A stretch of DNA of 51,563 nt from an uncultured Bacilli bacterium (lineage in GTDB: Bacteria; Bacillota_I; Bacilli_A; RF39; UBA660): NCBI GenBank assembly GCA_944332435.1, contig CALVJW010000008.1, positions 1-51,563 on the forward strand, read 5' to 3'. The notes beneath the pieces were generated by a model. That model did no database searches, was not told where the DNA came from, and worked only from the letters and a program-made list of their open reading frames with translations. The position numbers and the translations under genes were made by a program. How positions within the stretch are numbered: position 1 is the stretch's first letter; each line of letters opens with the position of its first letter. Below, in pieces: positions 42,169-50,103 of the stretch.

Positions 42169-42805
42169 TTTTTTCTATGAATATTTAGATGAATTGATTC
42201 CTAATCCTCGTTGCGAACTCAATTATACCAAAGATTATGAGTTGTTACTTGCAGTGATGCTTTCTGCACAAACAACAGATGTTAGAGTGAATTCGGTAAC
42301 AGAGATTTTATTTCAAGAATATCCAACTTTAGAAGATTTTGCACATGCCGATGTAAATGATATTATTCATATTATTAGACCAATCGGAACATATTTTAAA
42401 AAAGCAAAAAATGTAATTGAAATTTCTAAAAAAATATTAGAAGTTGGTGGAGTGGTTCCTAATGATCGTGAATACTTGGAACAATTACCAGGTGTGGGAA
42501 GAAAAACAGCAAATGTCGTACTAAGTAATATCTATGATGTACCTTGTATTGCTGTAGATACACACGTAGAACGCGTTTCTAAAAGACTTGGCTTTGCTAG
42601 GGAAAAAGATGATGTTTTAACAGTAGAAAAAAAATTAACAAAATTAATTCCGGAAGAAAAATTAAACAAGATGCACCACCAGATCTTATTATTTGGTCGA
42701 TATTACTGTAAGGCAAGAAATCCTTTATGTGATACTTGTAAACTAAAAGAACAATGTAAATATTATAAAAAAAATAATAAAAAAGTTTCAGAAAAATCAC
42801 TCTGA
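42155..42805 (+). CDS. nth: Endonuclease III
   Basis: A 216-residue base excision glycosylase/AP lyase. The helix-hairpin-helix is LPGVGRKTANVV with catalytic Lys, and the catalytic Asp is in AVDTHVERVSKRLGFA. The C-terminal [4Fe-4S] loop has C-x6-C-x2-C-x5-C (CKARNPLCDTCKLKEQC). Substrates are oxidised pyrimidines. The start is ATG 42155 or in-frame ATG 42161; no clear ribosome site is present because it overlaps the dnaD end by 14 bp, so translational coupling is likely. Confidence 0.95.
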   Translation: MIMNDFFYEYLDELIPNPRCELNYTKDYELLLAVMLSAQTTDVRVNSVTEILFQEYPTLEDFAHADVNDIIHIIRPIGTYFKKAKNVIEISKKILEVGGVVPNDREYLEQLPGVGRKTANVVLSNIYDVPCIAVDTHVERVSKRLGFAREKDDVLTVEKKLTKLIPEEKLNKMHHQILLFGRYYCKARNPLCDTCKLKEQCKYYKKNNKKVSEKSL

Positions 42806-42812
42806 AACTTTT
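42781..42812. terminator. Bidirectional terminator between nth and the LemA gene
   Basis: AAAAGTTTCAG (42781-42791) is a perfect inverted repeat of CTGAAACTTTT (42802-42812), with the A and T runs as part of the arms. It serves both convergent genes. Confidence 0.85.
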
Positions 42813-43356
42813 ATAATTTAAAATCATTTAAGATGTCATCATTCATATCTTTTCCATCAAAATAAGTTTTCTCTTTTAAATTACATAATTTTCCAACAAT
42901 ATTAGATGGAAAAGAACGAATGTATTTATTGTAGTCTGTCACAATATCATTGTAATATTTACGTGATGCATAAATTTCTGTTTCTGTTTCCATAAGACTA
43001 GTATCAATTTTAACAAAACTTTCACTAGTCATTAAAACAGGATATTTTTCCTTATACGTTTGAAATTCATTAATGGCATCATATAATTGCCTGTCTAGTT
43101 CAAAATTTGTTAATTTACGAGAACGTAATTTTACAATCCCCTCAAGTACTTCTCCTTCGATTTCAGCATTTGCCTTAATAATACTAATTGATTTATTTAA
43201 TAAGTCAAAACGTTTACGTAACGTTGTATCGATACTTGCTTCTGATTCATTTAAGCGAACAACAAAACTTTGAAATCGATTATAAGCAGTAATATACCAA
43301 ATACTAATTAAACAAATAAAAATACATAAAATTAATAAAATGATAAATAACGTCAT
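42811..43356 (-). CDS. LemA family protein
   Basis: A 181-residue protein with a single N-terminal membrane segment (residues 3-25, TLFIILLILCIFICLISIW). A long helical domain follows, with YNRFQSFVVRLNESEASIDTTLRKRFDLL (N-terminal LemA block). RKYYNDIVTDYNKYIRSFPSNIV is the C-terminal signature. LemA proteins form membrane-tethered helical bundles whose role is unsettled. The usual Mx YDxQ linker is poorly conserved. AAGGTGATA precedes the start. It is divergent in no way from gerQ; both are on the minus strand. Confidence 0.88.
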   Translation of the reverse strand: MTLFIILLILCIFICLISIWYITAYNRFQSFVVRLNESEASIDTTLRKRFDLLNKSISIIKANAEIEGEVLEGIVKLRSRKLTNFELDRQLYDAINEFQTYKEKYPVLMTSESFVKIDTSLMETETEIYASRKYYNDIVTDYNKYIRSFPSNIVGKLCNLKEKTYFDGKDMNDDILNDFKL

Positions 43357-43413
43357 ACTATCACCTTAATCCATTATAGCAAACTTACTTTAAATGTACA
43401 ATATACTTCCAAA

Positions 43414-43433
43414 TAAAAAAGGCTAATTAGCCT
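43414..43433 (-). terminator. Terminator after gerQ
   Basis: On the minus strand the palindrome AGGCTAATTAGCCT (43420-43433) is followed by T6. It overlaps the gerQ stop. Confidence 0.6.
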
Positions 43434-43798
43434 ATAAAAGGTTTTGGACCATATTTAATTGGTTCTGAAAATTTAATATAATCTAAATAAATCATTTGTA
43501 ATAAATACCAATTTCCTGTAGATGGTTGGCTAATAATAATATGATCAGGTCCTGCTTCTTCTAAAATTCCAGAAAAGACTTGATCACGCCATTCACTAGA
43601 ATCTGTAAAGGTCATGTAAATATCAACTTGTTTACCTTTATTATCACGTAAAATATTTTCAATAAAAGAACGTTCAGAAGTAGTAAGTGAAGGTGCTAAT
43701 TGTTGATTAGGGGTAGGAGTACCATTTGCTGTATAAATTGGTGTACCAGGAAATCCTTGTGTCATACCAGGAAACATATTATTTGAATTTTGATTCAT
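43427..43798 (-). CDS. gerQ: Spore coat protein GerQ
   Basis: A 123-residue coat protein. The Asn, Pro and Gly-rich N-terminus (MNQNSNNMFPGMTQGFPGTP) precedes the conserved domain: TSERSFIENILRDNKGKQVDIYM, EEAGPDHIIISQPSTGNWYLLQMIYLDYIKFSEP. GerQ is cross-linked by transglutaminase into the coat in Bacillus and is needed to place the cortex-lytic enzyme CwlJ. The start at complement 43796-43798 has GAGGTGAAA upstream. A sigma-E-like promoter lies just before it, fitting mother-cell expression. Confidence 0.93.
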   Translation of the reverse strand: MNQNSNNMFPGMTQGFPGTPIYTANGTPTPNQQLAPSLTTSERSFIENILRDNKGKQVDIYMTFTDSSEWRDQVFSGILEEAGPDHIIISQPSTGNWYLLQMIYLDYIKFSEPIKYGPKPFIG

Positions 43799-43816
43799 TT
43801 TTTCACCTCTTAGTAA

Positions 43817-43844
43817 ACTATATGAATCAGAATTAAAAATATAC
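43817..43844 (-). promoter_or_regulatory. gerQ: Sigma-E-like promoter of gerQ
   Basis: On the minus strand GTATATT (complement of 43838-43844), 13 bp, then CATATAGT (complement of 43817-43824), close to the sigma-E pattern of an ATATT -35 and a CATACA-like -10. The spacer is about 1 bp short. It lies 18 bp before the start codon. Confidence 0.4.
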
Positions 43845-43851
43845 AAATTAT

Positions 43852-43881
43852 CTTGATATCAAGTTTTTATTTTGGTATAAT
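43852..43881 (+). promoter_or_regulatory. pduL promoter with overlapping palindrome
   Basis: TTGATA (43853-43858), 17 bp, TATAAT (43876-43881): a good sigma-A promoter. The perfect 12-bp palindrome CTTGATATCAAG (43852-43863) covers the -35, a position suited to a repressor. It is 20 bp before the ATG. Confidence 0.6.
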
Positions 43882-43901
43882 TCCCATGTTGGAGGTAAAA
43901 A

Positions 43902-44474
43902 ATGAAAGTACAATTAGGGGTATCAAATCGTCATGTTCATCTTTGTCTAGATGATTATAAACAATTATTTGGTGAAGATAGTGAATTAGAAGTAGTAAAA
44001 CAACTAGTTCAACCAGAACAATTTGCTAGTTCATCTTTTGTTACAATTAAAACAGCTAAATCTGAATTTTCAAAAGTAAGAGTAATTGGACCACTTCGTA
44101 ATTATACACAAGTGGAAATATCAAAATCTGACGCGATTAAATTAGGAATTAATCCTCCAGTAAGAGATTCTGGCGATTTACAAAATAGTGAGACAGTAGA
44201 AATTATCGGTCCTAAAGGCAGTATTATAAAAGACAATTGTTGTATTTTAGCGAATCGTCATTTACATATTACGCCACAAGATCGTATTCGTTATGGACTT
44301 ACAGATGTAGAAAAAGTAGTTGTAAAGACATTTGGTGAAAAAAGTGCCATTTTATTTGATGTCTTTATTAAAGAACAAGAATTGTCAGCATTAGAATTAC
44401 ATTTAGATACAGATGATGCGAATGCAAACTTATTAAAAACAGGAGATATCGTAGAAATACTACTAAATAAATAA
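43902..44474 (+). CDS. pduL: Phosphate propanoyltransferase (PduL-type phosphotransacylase)
   Basis: A 190-residue acyl-CoA:phosphate acyltransferase. Two zinc-binding histidine motifs appear, SNRHVHL (residues 8-14) and ANRHLHIT near 126. The conserved RVIGPLRNYTQVEIS and PVRDSGDLQNSETVEIIGPKG are also present. It can convert propanoyl- or acetyl-CoA and phosphate to acyl phosphate plus CoA, for ATP production with an acyl kinase. It lacks an N-terminal microcompartment targeting helix and no pdu genes are nearby, so it probably acts as the cytosolic phosphotransacetylase. TTGGAGGT precedes the ATG. Confidence 0.93.
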   Translation: MKVQLGVSNRHVHLCLDDYKQLFGEDSELEVVKQLVQPEQFASSSFVTIKTAKSEFSKVRVIGPLRNYTQVEISKSDAIKLGINPPVRDSGDLQNSETVEIIGPKGSIIKDNCCILANRHLHITPQDRIRYGLTDVEKVVVKTFGEKSAILFDVFIKEQELSALELHLDTDDANANLLKTGDIVEILLNK

Positions 44475-44479
44475 GAGCG

Positions 44480-44704
44480 ATGATTTTTAAAGTATGTGAT
44501 AAGTGTAAAGGTACAAATATTAAAACCTTAGTACCAAAATTAAAGGAGATTGATTCCCAAGCACAAATTGATATTCGCTGTCATAATTTATGTGGCATTG
44601 GTAGAACAAAGCCATTTGTCATTGTAAACCATATTCCAGTTATTGCAGATACGGAAGAAGAGTTACTAGCAAAAGTAAGAGAAAAAGTAAAGAATGGGTC
44701 TTAA
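44480..44704 (+). CDS. DUF1450 family protein (YuzB-like)
   Basis: The 74-residue protein has MIFKVCDKCKGTN, a CHNLCGIGRTKPFVIVNHIPV segment and cysteines spaced C-x2-C … C-x3-C. This fits the small thioredoxin-like/YuzB ferredoxin-fold family. The cysteines may bind metal or form a disulfide. It starts 6 bp after pduL, with a weak ribosome site (AAGAGCGATG), so it is probably coupled. Function is unknown. Confidence 0.75.
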   Translation: MIFKVCDKCKGTNIKTLVPKLKEIDSQAQIDIRCHNLCGIGRTKPFVIVNHIPVIADTEEELLAKVREKVKNGS

Positions 44705-44724
44705 AAAATAAGATCTTTTTTTGT
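44697..44724 (+). terminator. Terminator after the DUF1450 gene
   Basis: GGTCTT and AAGATC arms (one wobble) around an A-rich loop, followed by T7. Confidence 0.65.
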
Positions 44725-44798
44725 CAAATTTAGTAAAAAAATAGATAATTTACTATATTTTATAAGGATTTTCGTCTATAATGATAGTAGGTGAGACT

Positions 44799-46913
44799 AT
44801 GGAAGAAAGATTATTAGAGTTCCTAAAAAAAGAAAATAAGGCATATAGTGTTTCTGAATTAGAAGAAGCACTTGGATTAACAACTTTAGATGAATTAAAA
44901 GAAATGATGAAAACATTAAATGAAATGGAACGAAATTTAAAAGTATATCATACGAATAAAAATAAATACATGCTCTTTAATAATAGTAATTTAAAAATAG
45001 GTCGTATGATTGGAAATAAAAGAGGATTTGGTTTTGTTGATATCGAAGGAGATATTGATGTTTTTGTAGCGCCTACTAATATGAATAATGCGATTCATGG
45101 AGATAAAGTAGTTGTAGAAATTACTTCTAAAAAAGGAACGGATTTAGAAGGAAGAATTGTAAAAATTGTTGAACGAAAATTTAAACCAATGGTAGGAGAA
45201 TTTTTCTTTAAAAAAGGAAAAGGTCATGTTGAATTAGATGAAGATAAAGTAAAAATTGATATTGAAATTGATAGAGAACTATCACTAGGAGCTATGAATG
45301 GTCATAAAGTATTAGTAAAAATATTAAATAAATTACAGGGAAATTGTTATAAAGGACAAGTATTAAAGATATTAGGACATAAAAACGATCCTGGTGTTGA
45401 TATTTTATCAATTGTTAATAAATATGGAATTGAAGAAGAATTCCCTGAAGAAGTAATGGAAGCAGTAGCCAAACTTCCTGATGAAGTAAGGGAAGAAGAT
45501 AAAGAAGGTAGAAAAGATTTACGTAAGTTAGTAACATTTACGATTGATGGTGATGATGCAAAAGATTTAGATGACGCTATTAGTTATGAAAAATTACCAA
45601 ATGGAAATCATCATTTATGGGTCCATATTGCTGATGTTAGTTACTATGTAAAAGAAAATTCTGTTATTGATGAAGATGCCATGATGCGAGGAACTAGTGT
45701 TTACTTAGCAGACCGTGTTATACCAATGTTACCACATAAATTATCAAATGGTATTTGTTCTTTAAATGGAAATGTGGATCGTTTAGCAGTAACATGTGAA
45801 ATGGAAATTAATGAAAAAGGAAAAGTTGTTTCTTACGATATTTATCCAAGTATTATTAATTCCAATTTAAGAATGACTTATAAAAATGTTAATCAAATTT
45901 TAGATGGAATTAGTGTACCAGAAGGATATGAACCATTTCAGGAAATATTATTACAATGTGAAGAGTTAGCACAAGTACTTAGAAAAGAAAAAATAAGTCG
46001 TGGATATATTGATTTTGGAATTGATGAGGCAAAAATTGTTGTCAATGAAAAAGGTGAAGCAATTGACGTTGTAAAAAGAGAACGTGGTAAAGGAGAAAAC
46101 TTAATTGAAGATTTTATGATTGTGGCAAATGAAACGGTTGCAACACATATTTATTTCTTAGAATTACCATTTGTATACCGTGTTCATGGAGAACCAGATG
46201 AAGAAAAAATTCAAAATTTTGTTCGATTTATTCATCAATTAGGGTATAATGTTAGTGGAAAATTAACCGATATTCATCCAAAAACAATGCAAAGAATTTT
46301 AAAAGAATTAAGCGATAAAAAAGAATTCCATTTATTATCTAGTTTACTATTAAGAAGTATGCAAAAAGCAGTATATTCGGAACATAATATTGGACATTAT
46401 GGACTTGCTAGTAAGTACTATACACATTTTACTTCACCAATTCGCCGTTATCCAGATACAACAGTACATAGACTACTTCGTACTTATATCTTTAATAATC
46501 GTATGGATAAAGGTACTAAGGATTATTGGGAACATAAGTTACCAGCACTTTGTGAACATGTATCACAAAAAGAACGCGATGCAATTAGTTGTGAACGTGA
46601 AGTAGATGATATGAAGAAAGCCGAATATATGATGAAACATATTGGAGAAGAATATGAAGGAATCGTGAGTAGCGTTCTTAATTTTGGAATGTTTGTAGAA
46701 TTAGATAACTTAGTAGAAGGACTTATTCGACTAGATTCTATTAAAGGAGATCATTACTATTTTGATGAGTCAACATTCTCAATTTGTAGTGAAAATAATA
46801 AACGTGGTTATCGTTTAGGTGATAAAGTTAAAATCGTTGTGGTTAATGCAAATAAAGAAGCTAAGACAATTGATTTTGAATTAGTTGATGAGAAAAAGAA
46901 AAGTAACGAATAG
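44799..46913 (+). CDS. rnr: Ribonuclease R
   Basis: A 704-residue 3'-to-5' exoribonuclease. The N-terminal winged helix (1-65) is followed by cold-shock domains (NKRGFGFVDIEGDIDVFVAP). The RNB catalytic domain contains TIDGDDAKDLDDAIS, where the Asp cluster binds Mg2+, and FTSPIRRYPDTTVHR. The S1 domain (EEYEGIVSSVLNFGMFVELDN) is at the C-terminus. It degrades structured RNA and, with tmRNA-SmpB, the mRNAs of stalled ribosomes. The neighbours smpB and ssrA form the same pathway. ATG 44799 follows TAGGTGAG; TATAAT at 44777-44782 is a likely -10. Confidence 0.96.
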   Translation: MEERLLEFLKKENKAYSVSELEEALGLTTLDELKEMMKTLNEMERNLKVYHTNKNKYMLFNNSNLKIGRMIGNKRGFGFVDIEGDIDVFVAPTNMNNAIHGDKVVVEITSKKGTDLEGRIVKIVERKFKPMVGEFFFKKGKGHVELDEDKVKIDIEIDRELSLGAMNGHKVLVKILNKLQGNCYKGQVLKILGHKNDPGVDILSIVNKYGIEEEFPEEVMEAVAKLPDEVREEDKEGRKDLRKLVTFTIDGDDAKDLDDAISYEKLPNGNHHLWVHIADVSYYVKENSVIDEDAMMRGTSVYLADRVIPMLPHKLSNGICSLNGNVDRLAVTCEMEINEKGKVVSYDIYPSIINSNLRMTYKNVNQILDGISVPEGYEPFQEILLQCEELAQVLRKEKISRGYIDFGIDEAKIVVNEKGEAIDVVKRERGKGENLIEDFMIVANETVATHIYFLELPFVYRVHGEPDEEKIQNFVRFIHQLGYNVSGKLTDIHPKTMQRILKELSDKKEFHLLSSLLLRSMQKAVYSEHNIGHYGLASKYYTHFTSPIRRYPDTTVHRLLRTYIFNNRMDKGTKDYWEHKLPALCEHVSQKERDAISCEREVDDMKKAEYMMKHIGEEYEGIVSSVLNFGMFVELDNLVEGLIRLDSIKGDHYYFDESTFSICSENNKRGYRLGDKVKIVVVNANKEAKTIDFELVDEKKKSNE

Positions 46914-46930
46914 TTGCTTTTTCTTTTAAA
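46891..46930 (+). terminator. Possible terminator overlapping the rnr stop
   Basis: AGAAAAGTAAC and GTTGCTTTTTCT pair with one wobble around GAATA, then CTTTT. It is A/T-rich and partly in the coding sequence, so its strength is uncertain. Confidence 0.4.
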
Positions 46931-46961
46931 ATAAGGCATAATGAGTTTATGAGGTGATAGC

Positions 46962-47402
46962 GTGATAGAAATTAACAATCGAAAAGCCAAGTTTGATTAT
47001 GAAATAACAGATACGATAGAAGCTGGAATTGTACTTACTGGAACCGAGATTAAATCAATTCGTAACGGTCATGCACAATTAAAAGATAGTTATGCAATTA
47101 TTAGAAATAATGAATGTTTCTTATTAAATGCTCATATTAGCATTTATAAAGAAGGCAATCGTTTTAATCATGATGAAACAAGAACTAGAAAGTTATTATT
47201 ACATAAAAAAGAAATATTAAAATTACATGATAAAATTCGTTTAGAAGGATATACCTTAGTACCGCTAAAATTATATTTTAAGAAAAATCATGCAAAAATA
47301 TTATTAGGTGTCGCAAAGGGTAAAAAGAATTATGATAAAAGAGAAGTAATAAAAAAACGTGATACTGAACGTGAAATTAGAAAAACACTAAAGAATTATT
47401 AG
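46962..47402 (+). CDS. smpB: SmpB, tmRNA-binding protein
   Basis: A 146-residue SmpB. The OB-fold starts [33 protein letters not shown] and includes [22 protein letters not shown] and [12 protein letters not shown]. The basic C-terminal tail [23 protein letters not shown] enters the ribosomal A site with tmRNA. The start is GTG 46962, with GAGGTGAT 5 bp upstream; no ATG fits. It sits between rnr and ssrA, its functional partners. Confidence 0.97.
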   Translation: MIEINNRKAKFDYEITDTIEAGIVLTGTEIKSIRNGHAQLKDSYAIIRNNECFLLNAHISIYKEGNRFNHDETRTRKLLLHKKEILKLHDKIRLEGYTLVPLKLYFKKNHAKILLGVAKGKKNYDKREVIKKRDTEREIRKTLKNY

Positions 47403-47421
47403 TGGTTGGTATCATTTGGAA

Positions 47422-47450
47422 TTGTCGAAAATAAAATATAGTGATATAAT
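47422..47450 (+). promoter_or_regulatory. ssrA: Sigma-A promoter of ssrA
   Basis: TTGTCG (47422-47427), a 17-bp spacer, and TATAAT (47445-47450), 10 bp before the tmRNA 5' end. Confidence 0.8.
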
Positions 47451-47460
47451 AATATCACAT

Positions 47461-47829
47461 GGGGCTGTCCAGGTTTCGACGGGTATAGGATGGTTTAGAT
47501 TGCAAGTCGGAGGTACACGTTACGTACAAAACAGAAAATAACTGGAAAAAATAAATTTAATTTTGGTGGAGCATTCGCTCCAACTTTCGCTTAATTAGAA
47601 TATAGCGACCAAGCTTCCTATTACTTTTTCTTACGGGGTAATAACGAGGCGCAATTTAGTAAGATATATTATCTAGTAGTCTAGATTAGATAACGAACTA
47701 TATTAGACTTACTATAAAGTGAGTTGTTGGATTCTAACACTTTATAGGAAATTAACAATCCAACTAAACTTGTAGATATTTAAGTTGTTTTATATTCGGA
47801 CGCGAGTTCGATTCTCGCCAGCTCCACCA
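47461..47829 (+). ncRNA. ssrA: Transfer-messenger RNA
   Basis: A 369-nt one-piece tmRNA. The 5' GGGGCTG pairs with CAGCTCC before ACCA to form the Ala acceptor stem, and GGTTCGATTCTC-type T-arm (GCGAGTTCGATTCTCGC) is at the 3' end. The tag frame runs ACT GGA AAA AAT AAA … GCT TAA (stop 47592-47594), giving a tag of about GKNKFNFGGAFAPTFA. It rescues stalled ribosomes with SmpB. The -PTFA ending differs from the -LAA of most bacteria and recalls -AFA of Mollicutes. The first tag codon (ACT or GGA) is uncertain. Confidence 0.95.
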
Positions 47830-47840
47830 TTGAGAGAATT

Positions 47841-47864
47841 ACTCACACCTTCGTGTGAGTTTTA
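47841..47864 (+). terminator. ssrA: Terminator of ssrA
   Basis: ACTCACAC pairs with GTGTGAGT around CTTC (47841-47860), followed by TTTT. Confidence 0.9.
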
Positions 47865-48204
47865 TATTATAAATATATCCTATATCATTTGTTAATATGG
47901 GATTTTTTCATGTTTGAAAGAAAGATTAACAAATGAAAATAAACATAGAACAATTAGAGTTTCCTATCAGTGTTAAGGATAAAATTATTTGAATAAAAAC
48001 AATGTTATGAAACTGAAAAACATAATTCAATAGATATTAGGAATATAATAAAAGAGACTAATGTGCAAACTATTACTAATAGTTTAAATCAAAAGAAAAA
48101 AACTACGATATTTTAAATAATTGTAGTTGTAAAATACTGAATTATGACAACTTAGAAACACACTTGCAAATTGACATAATCAACTAGCGCGTGTTTTATA
48201 CATA
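47865..48204. other. Non-coding stretch after ssrA with inverted repeat and ORF debris
   Basis: A perfect 11-bp inverted repeat, CATTTGTTAAT (47886-47896) and ATTAACAAATG (47925-47935), spans a 28-bp gap. ATG 47933 opens only 19 codons (MKINIEQLEFPISVKDKII). The remainder is broken in all frames. This looks like decayed accessory DNA at a site, the tmRNA 3' end, often used by integrases. No integrase gene is present. Confidence 0.45.
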
Positions 48205-48747
48205 TTAGTCGTTTATTATATATTCCCAACCAGGTTGCCATGATTTTGTTTTACGCCAATCTTGGTCAATAGCTTCCTCCCAAGTTTTTCCTTGCGTTAA
48301 AACTTGAAAAGCAAGTTGAGGCGCTTTGTGAGCAACGATTGCAATATGTTTACCACTATAATTTTTTAAAAGATAAGCAATAAAATTTCTAATTCTCTTT
48401 TCAACATCTAGCATACATTCTCCATTTGGAAATTTTTCTGTGATATGTTCTTCATATTTTACTAAGATACTATCTTGTCCATTGAAATCACCATAGTTGC
48501 ATTCTCTTAATCTTTCATCTTGAATAATTTCTTTTACACCATCAAAAGTATATTTAGCTGAATCAATTGCTCGTTGTAAATCAGAACAGAATACAACATC
48601 AAATTGATTGATATCTACTTGTTCTTTTAAAAGGATACTTTGATCTATTCCTTTTTGTGATAATTTTCCCGGTAACCATCCGGTAGATTTGTGTTCTAAA
48701 TTATCTGTAGTTGTTCCATGTACAAAATAAGTTATTGTAATTGACAT
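48205..48747 (-). CDS. Histidine phosphatase family protein with VHG in place of RHG
   Basis: The 180-residue protein has the phosphoglycerate mutase-like fold. The N-terminal strand reads TYFVHGTTTDN, where the catalytic RHG is VHG (Val9-His10-Gly11). VVFCSDLQRAIDSA, ERLRECNYGDFNG and IVAHKAPQLAFQ (usually SHG or GHG) supply the other site residues. The phospho-accepting His10 is kept, but an Arg that binds phosphate is lost. The VHGTTTDN form occurs in other Gram-positive proteins, so it may be a distinct subgroup. GGGGAGGAATT precedes the start. It is the only intact gene between ssrA and the relaxase remnant. Confidence 0.8.
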   Translation of the reverse strand: MSITITYFVHGTTTDNLEHKSTGWLPGKLSQKGIDQSILLKEQVDINQFDVVFCSDLQRAIDSAKYTFDGVKEIIQDERLRECNYGDFNGQDSILVKYEEHITEKFPNGECMLDVEKRIRNFIAYLLKNYSGKHIAIVAHKAPQLAFQVLTQGKTWEEAIDQDWRKTKSWQPGWEYIIND

Positions 48748-49037
48748 TATAAATTCCTCCCCTAATCAATTATATTTTACCATAAAGTTATATTTGATTC
48801 CATTATTTTAAATCAATACACAATTTAAAATAGTTTATTAACCATTTTTTTCTATAAAAATACTATCAATATTAAAATTACCAATTTCTTTTGAAAGAGA
48901 CTTTATATTTTTTTGATTTTATTAATGTCGACTATAATATCATCTCACAATTAACTAAATTATATTATATTTGAAATAAAGAAACCATGTGGCCATTAAT
49001 TTATATTAAGTTTTATCATATAATTTATTTAACGAGT
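48748..49037. other. AT-rich spacer, no gene seen
   Basis: No open frame, RNA fold or repeat can be supported in this stretch. It is one of the most AT-rich parts of the window. Confidence 0.5.
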
Positions 49038-49157
49038 GAGGGATATTTTTTTAATAAAAGATTTAAAACCCTCTTATCAATCGCACCAGATTGATAGGAA
49101 ACTCGAACTTTTCGAGTAGTAATAAATATTAACTAGAAGTATCGTCTAGTTTTTTTG
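49038..49157 (+). promoter_or_regulatory. Candidate structured leader ending in a terminator
   Basis: Several stems fold in series: GAGGG (49038-49042) with CCCTC (49069-49073), or the hairpin CTTATCAATC/GATTGATAGG (49073-49098). Next come ACTCGAA/TTCGAGT (49101-49117) and AACTAGA/TCTAGTT (49131-49151) followed by T7. The last is a clear intrinsic terminator. Lying 28 bp before a small ORF and the relaxase remnant, the set looks like an attenuator or countertranscript RNA of a mobile element. Confidence 0.4.
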
Positions 49158-49184
49158 TTATTATAAGGAAAGTGAGGAGTTTTA

Positions 49185-49313
49185 ATGAAGGAAGTAAAAA
49201 TATTAGAAGTTGAAAAGGAAGCTTTGAAAAAAATTGATATGATATGTAGATTTGCTTGTTGTAAGCACACTATTAAACAAGGAAGCAAGATAGTAAAAAT
49301 AATATACAATTAA
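49185..49313 (+). CDS. Small ORF before the relaxase remnant
   Basis: The 42-residue ORF MKEVKILEVEKEALKKIDMI…FACCKHTIKQGSK starts at ATG 49185 with GTGAGGAG upstream and ends at TAA 49311-49313. The good ribosome site after a terminator suggests it was once expressed. It may be a truncated leftover of a mobile-element gene. No family is recognised. Confidence 0.4.
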   Translation: MKEVKILEVEKEALKKIDMICRFACCKHTIKQGSKIVKIIYN

Positions 49314-49324
49314 TTAAATATAAT

Positions 49325-50074
49325 ATGAAGTATAAAGAAAAGTTTTATGAAATTACTAAAGAATATCGAAAAGAACACGAAGAAAAAATGAAAACTATTA
49401 GGCAAGATAGATATAAAACTTTTAATCAGATGGTAGATAATTAAAAAAGTTGTGTGGCAGACGAAATGATATTTACAAGTGACCAAGAATTTTTTAAAGA
49501 TATGACAAAAGATGAAATATTAAAATGGGCTAATGGATGTATGGATTTTGTTTATAAAGATTTAGGCTATACTAAAGAACAAATATTACATTCAGTACTA
49601 CATTTAGATGAAAAAACACCACATATTCATTGTGTAGTAGTACCTTTTGTTAAAAAGTTTGATAAAAGAGTTAATAAAGAAAGATATTCTATTTCTAAAA
49701 GAGATTATATTAAAGACCAAAATTATTTAAGTATATTATAAGATAAATATTGCTTTAGATTAAATAATTTAGGTTTTAAATTGGAACGTGGAGAAAAAGC
49801 TACAGTAATTAATGTGCCAAAAGATATTGATAAAACACATCCTTATACTGCTACGAAAGTAATTAAGAAGATAAAAGAAACATTGGAATTATCCCTTGGT
49901 CTAACTCATAAATTTACTTCAAAGAAATTTCAAGATATATGTAAAAGAAAAGGCATAAAAAATAATCAAGATTATTGTTATCAATTTCCTTATTCAAAAA
50001 CCAAAATTTATAAATATAGTGATATAACTATTGAATATATTAGTCAAGCTTACATCGAAGAATTTAAAAAATAA
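49325..50074 (+). pseudogene. MobV-family relaxase (Pre/Mob), broken
   Basis: One reading frame with two in-frame TAA codons (49442-49444 and 49739-49741) encodes pieces of a MobV relaxase. Piece 1 is MKYKEKFYEITKEYRKEHEE. Piece 2 includes DEMIFTSDQEFF, YKDLGYTKEQILHSVLHLDEK and TPHIHCVVVPF, the histidine motif III of the family. Piece 3 is LNNLGFKLERGEKA, the block that follows it in intact proteins, running to the TAA at 50072-50074. The N-terminus with the motif I segment is lost, and the C-terminus is short. It was probably carried by a mobilisable plasmid or element now decaying. Confidence 0.8.
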
Positions 50075-50103
50075 AAAATTGTGAATAATTAATAATTATA
50101 TGC

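Noticed and set aside
49442-49741. TAA codons in the relaxase read as sense codons (alternative code)
   Set aside because: Other genes in the window use TAA as a normal stop next to terminators, so decay of the relaxase is the simpler reading.
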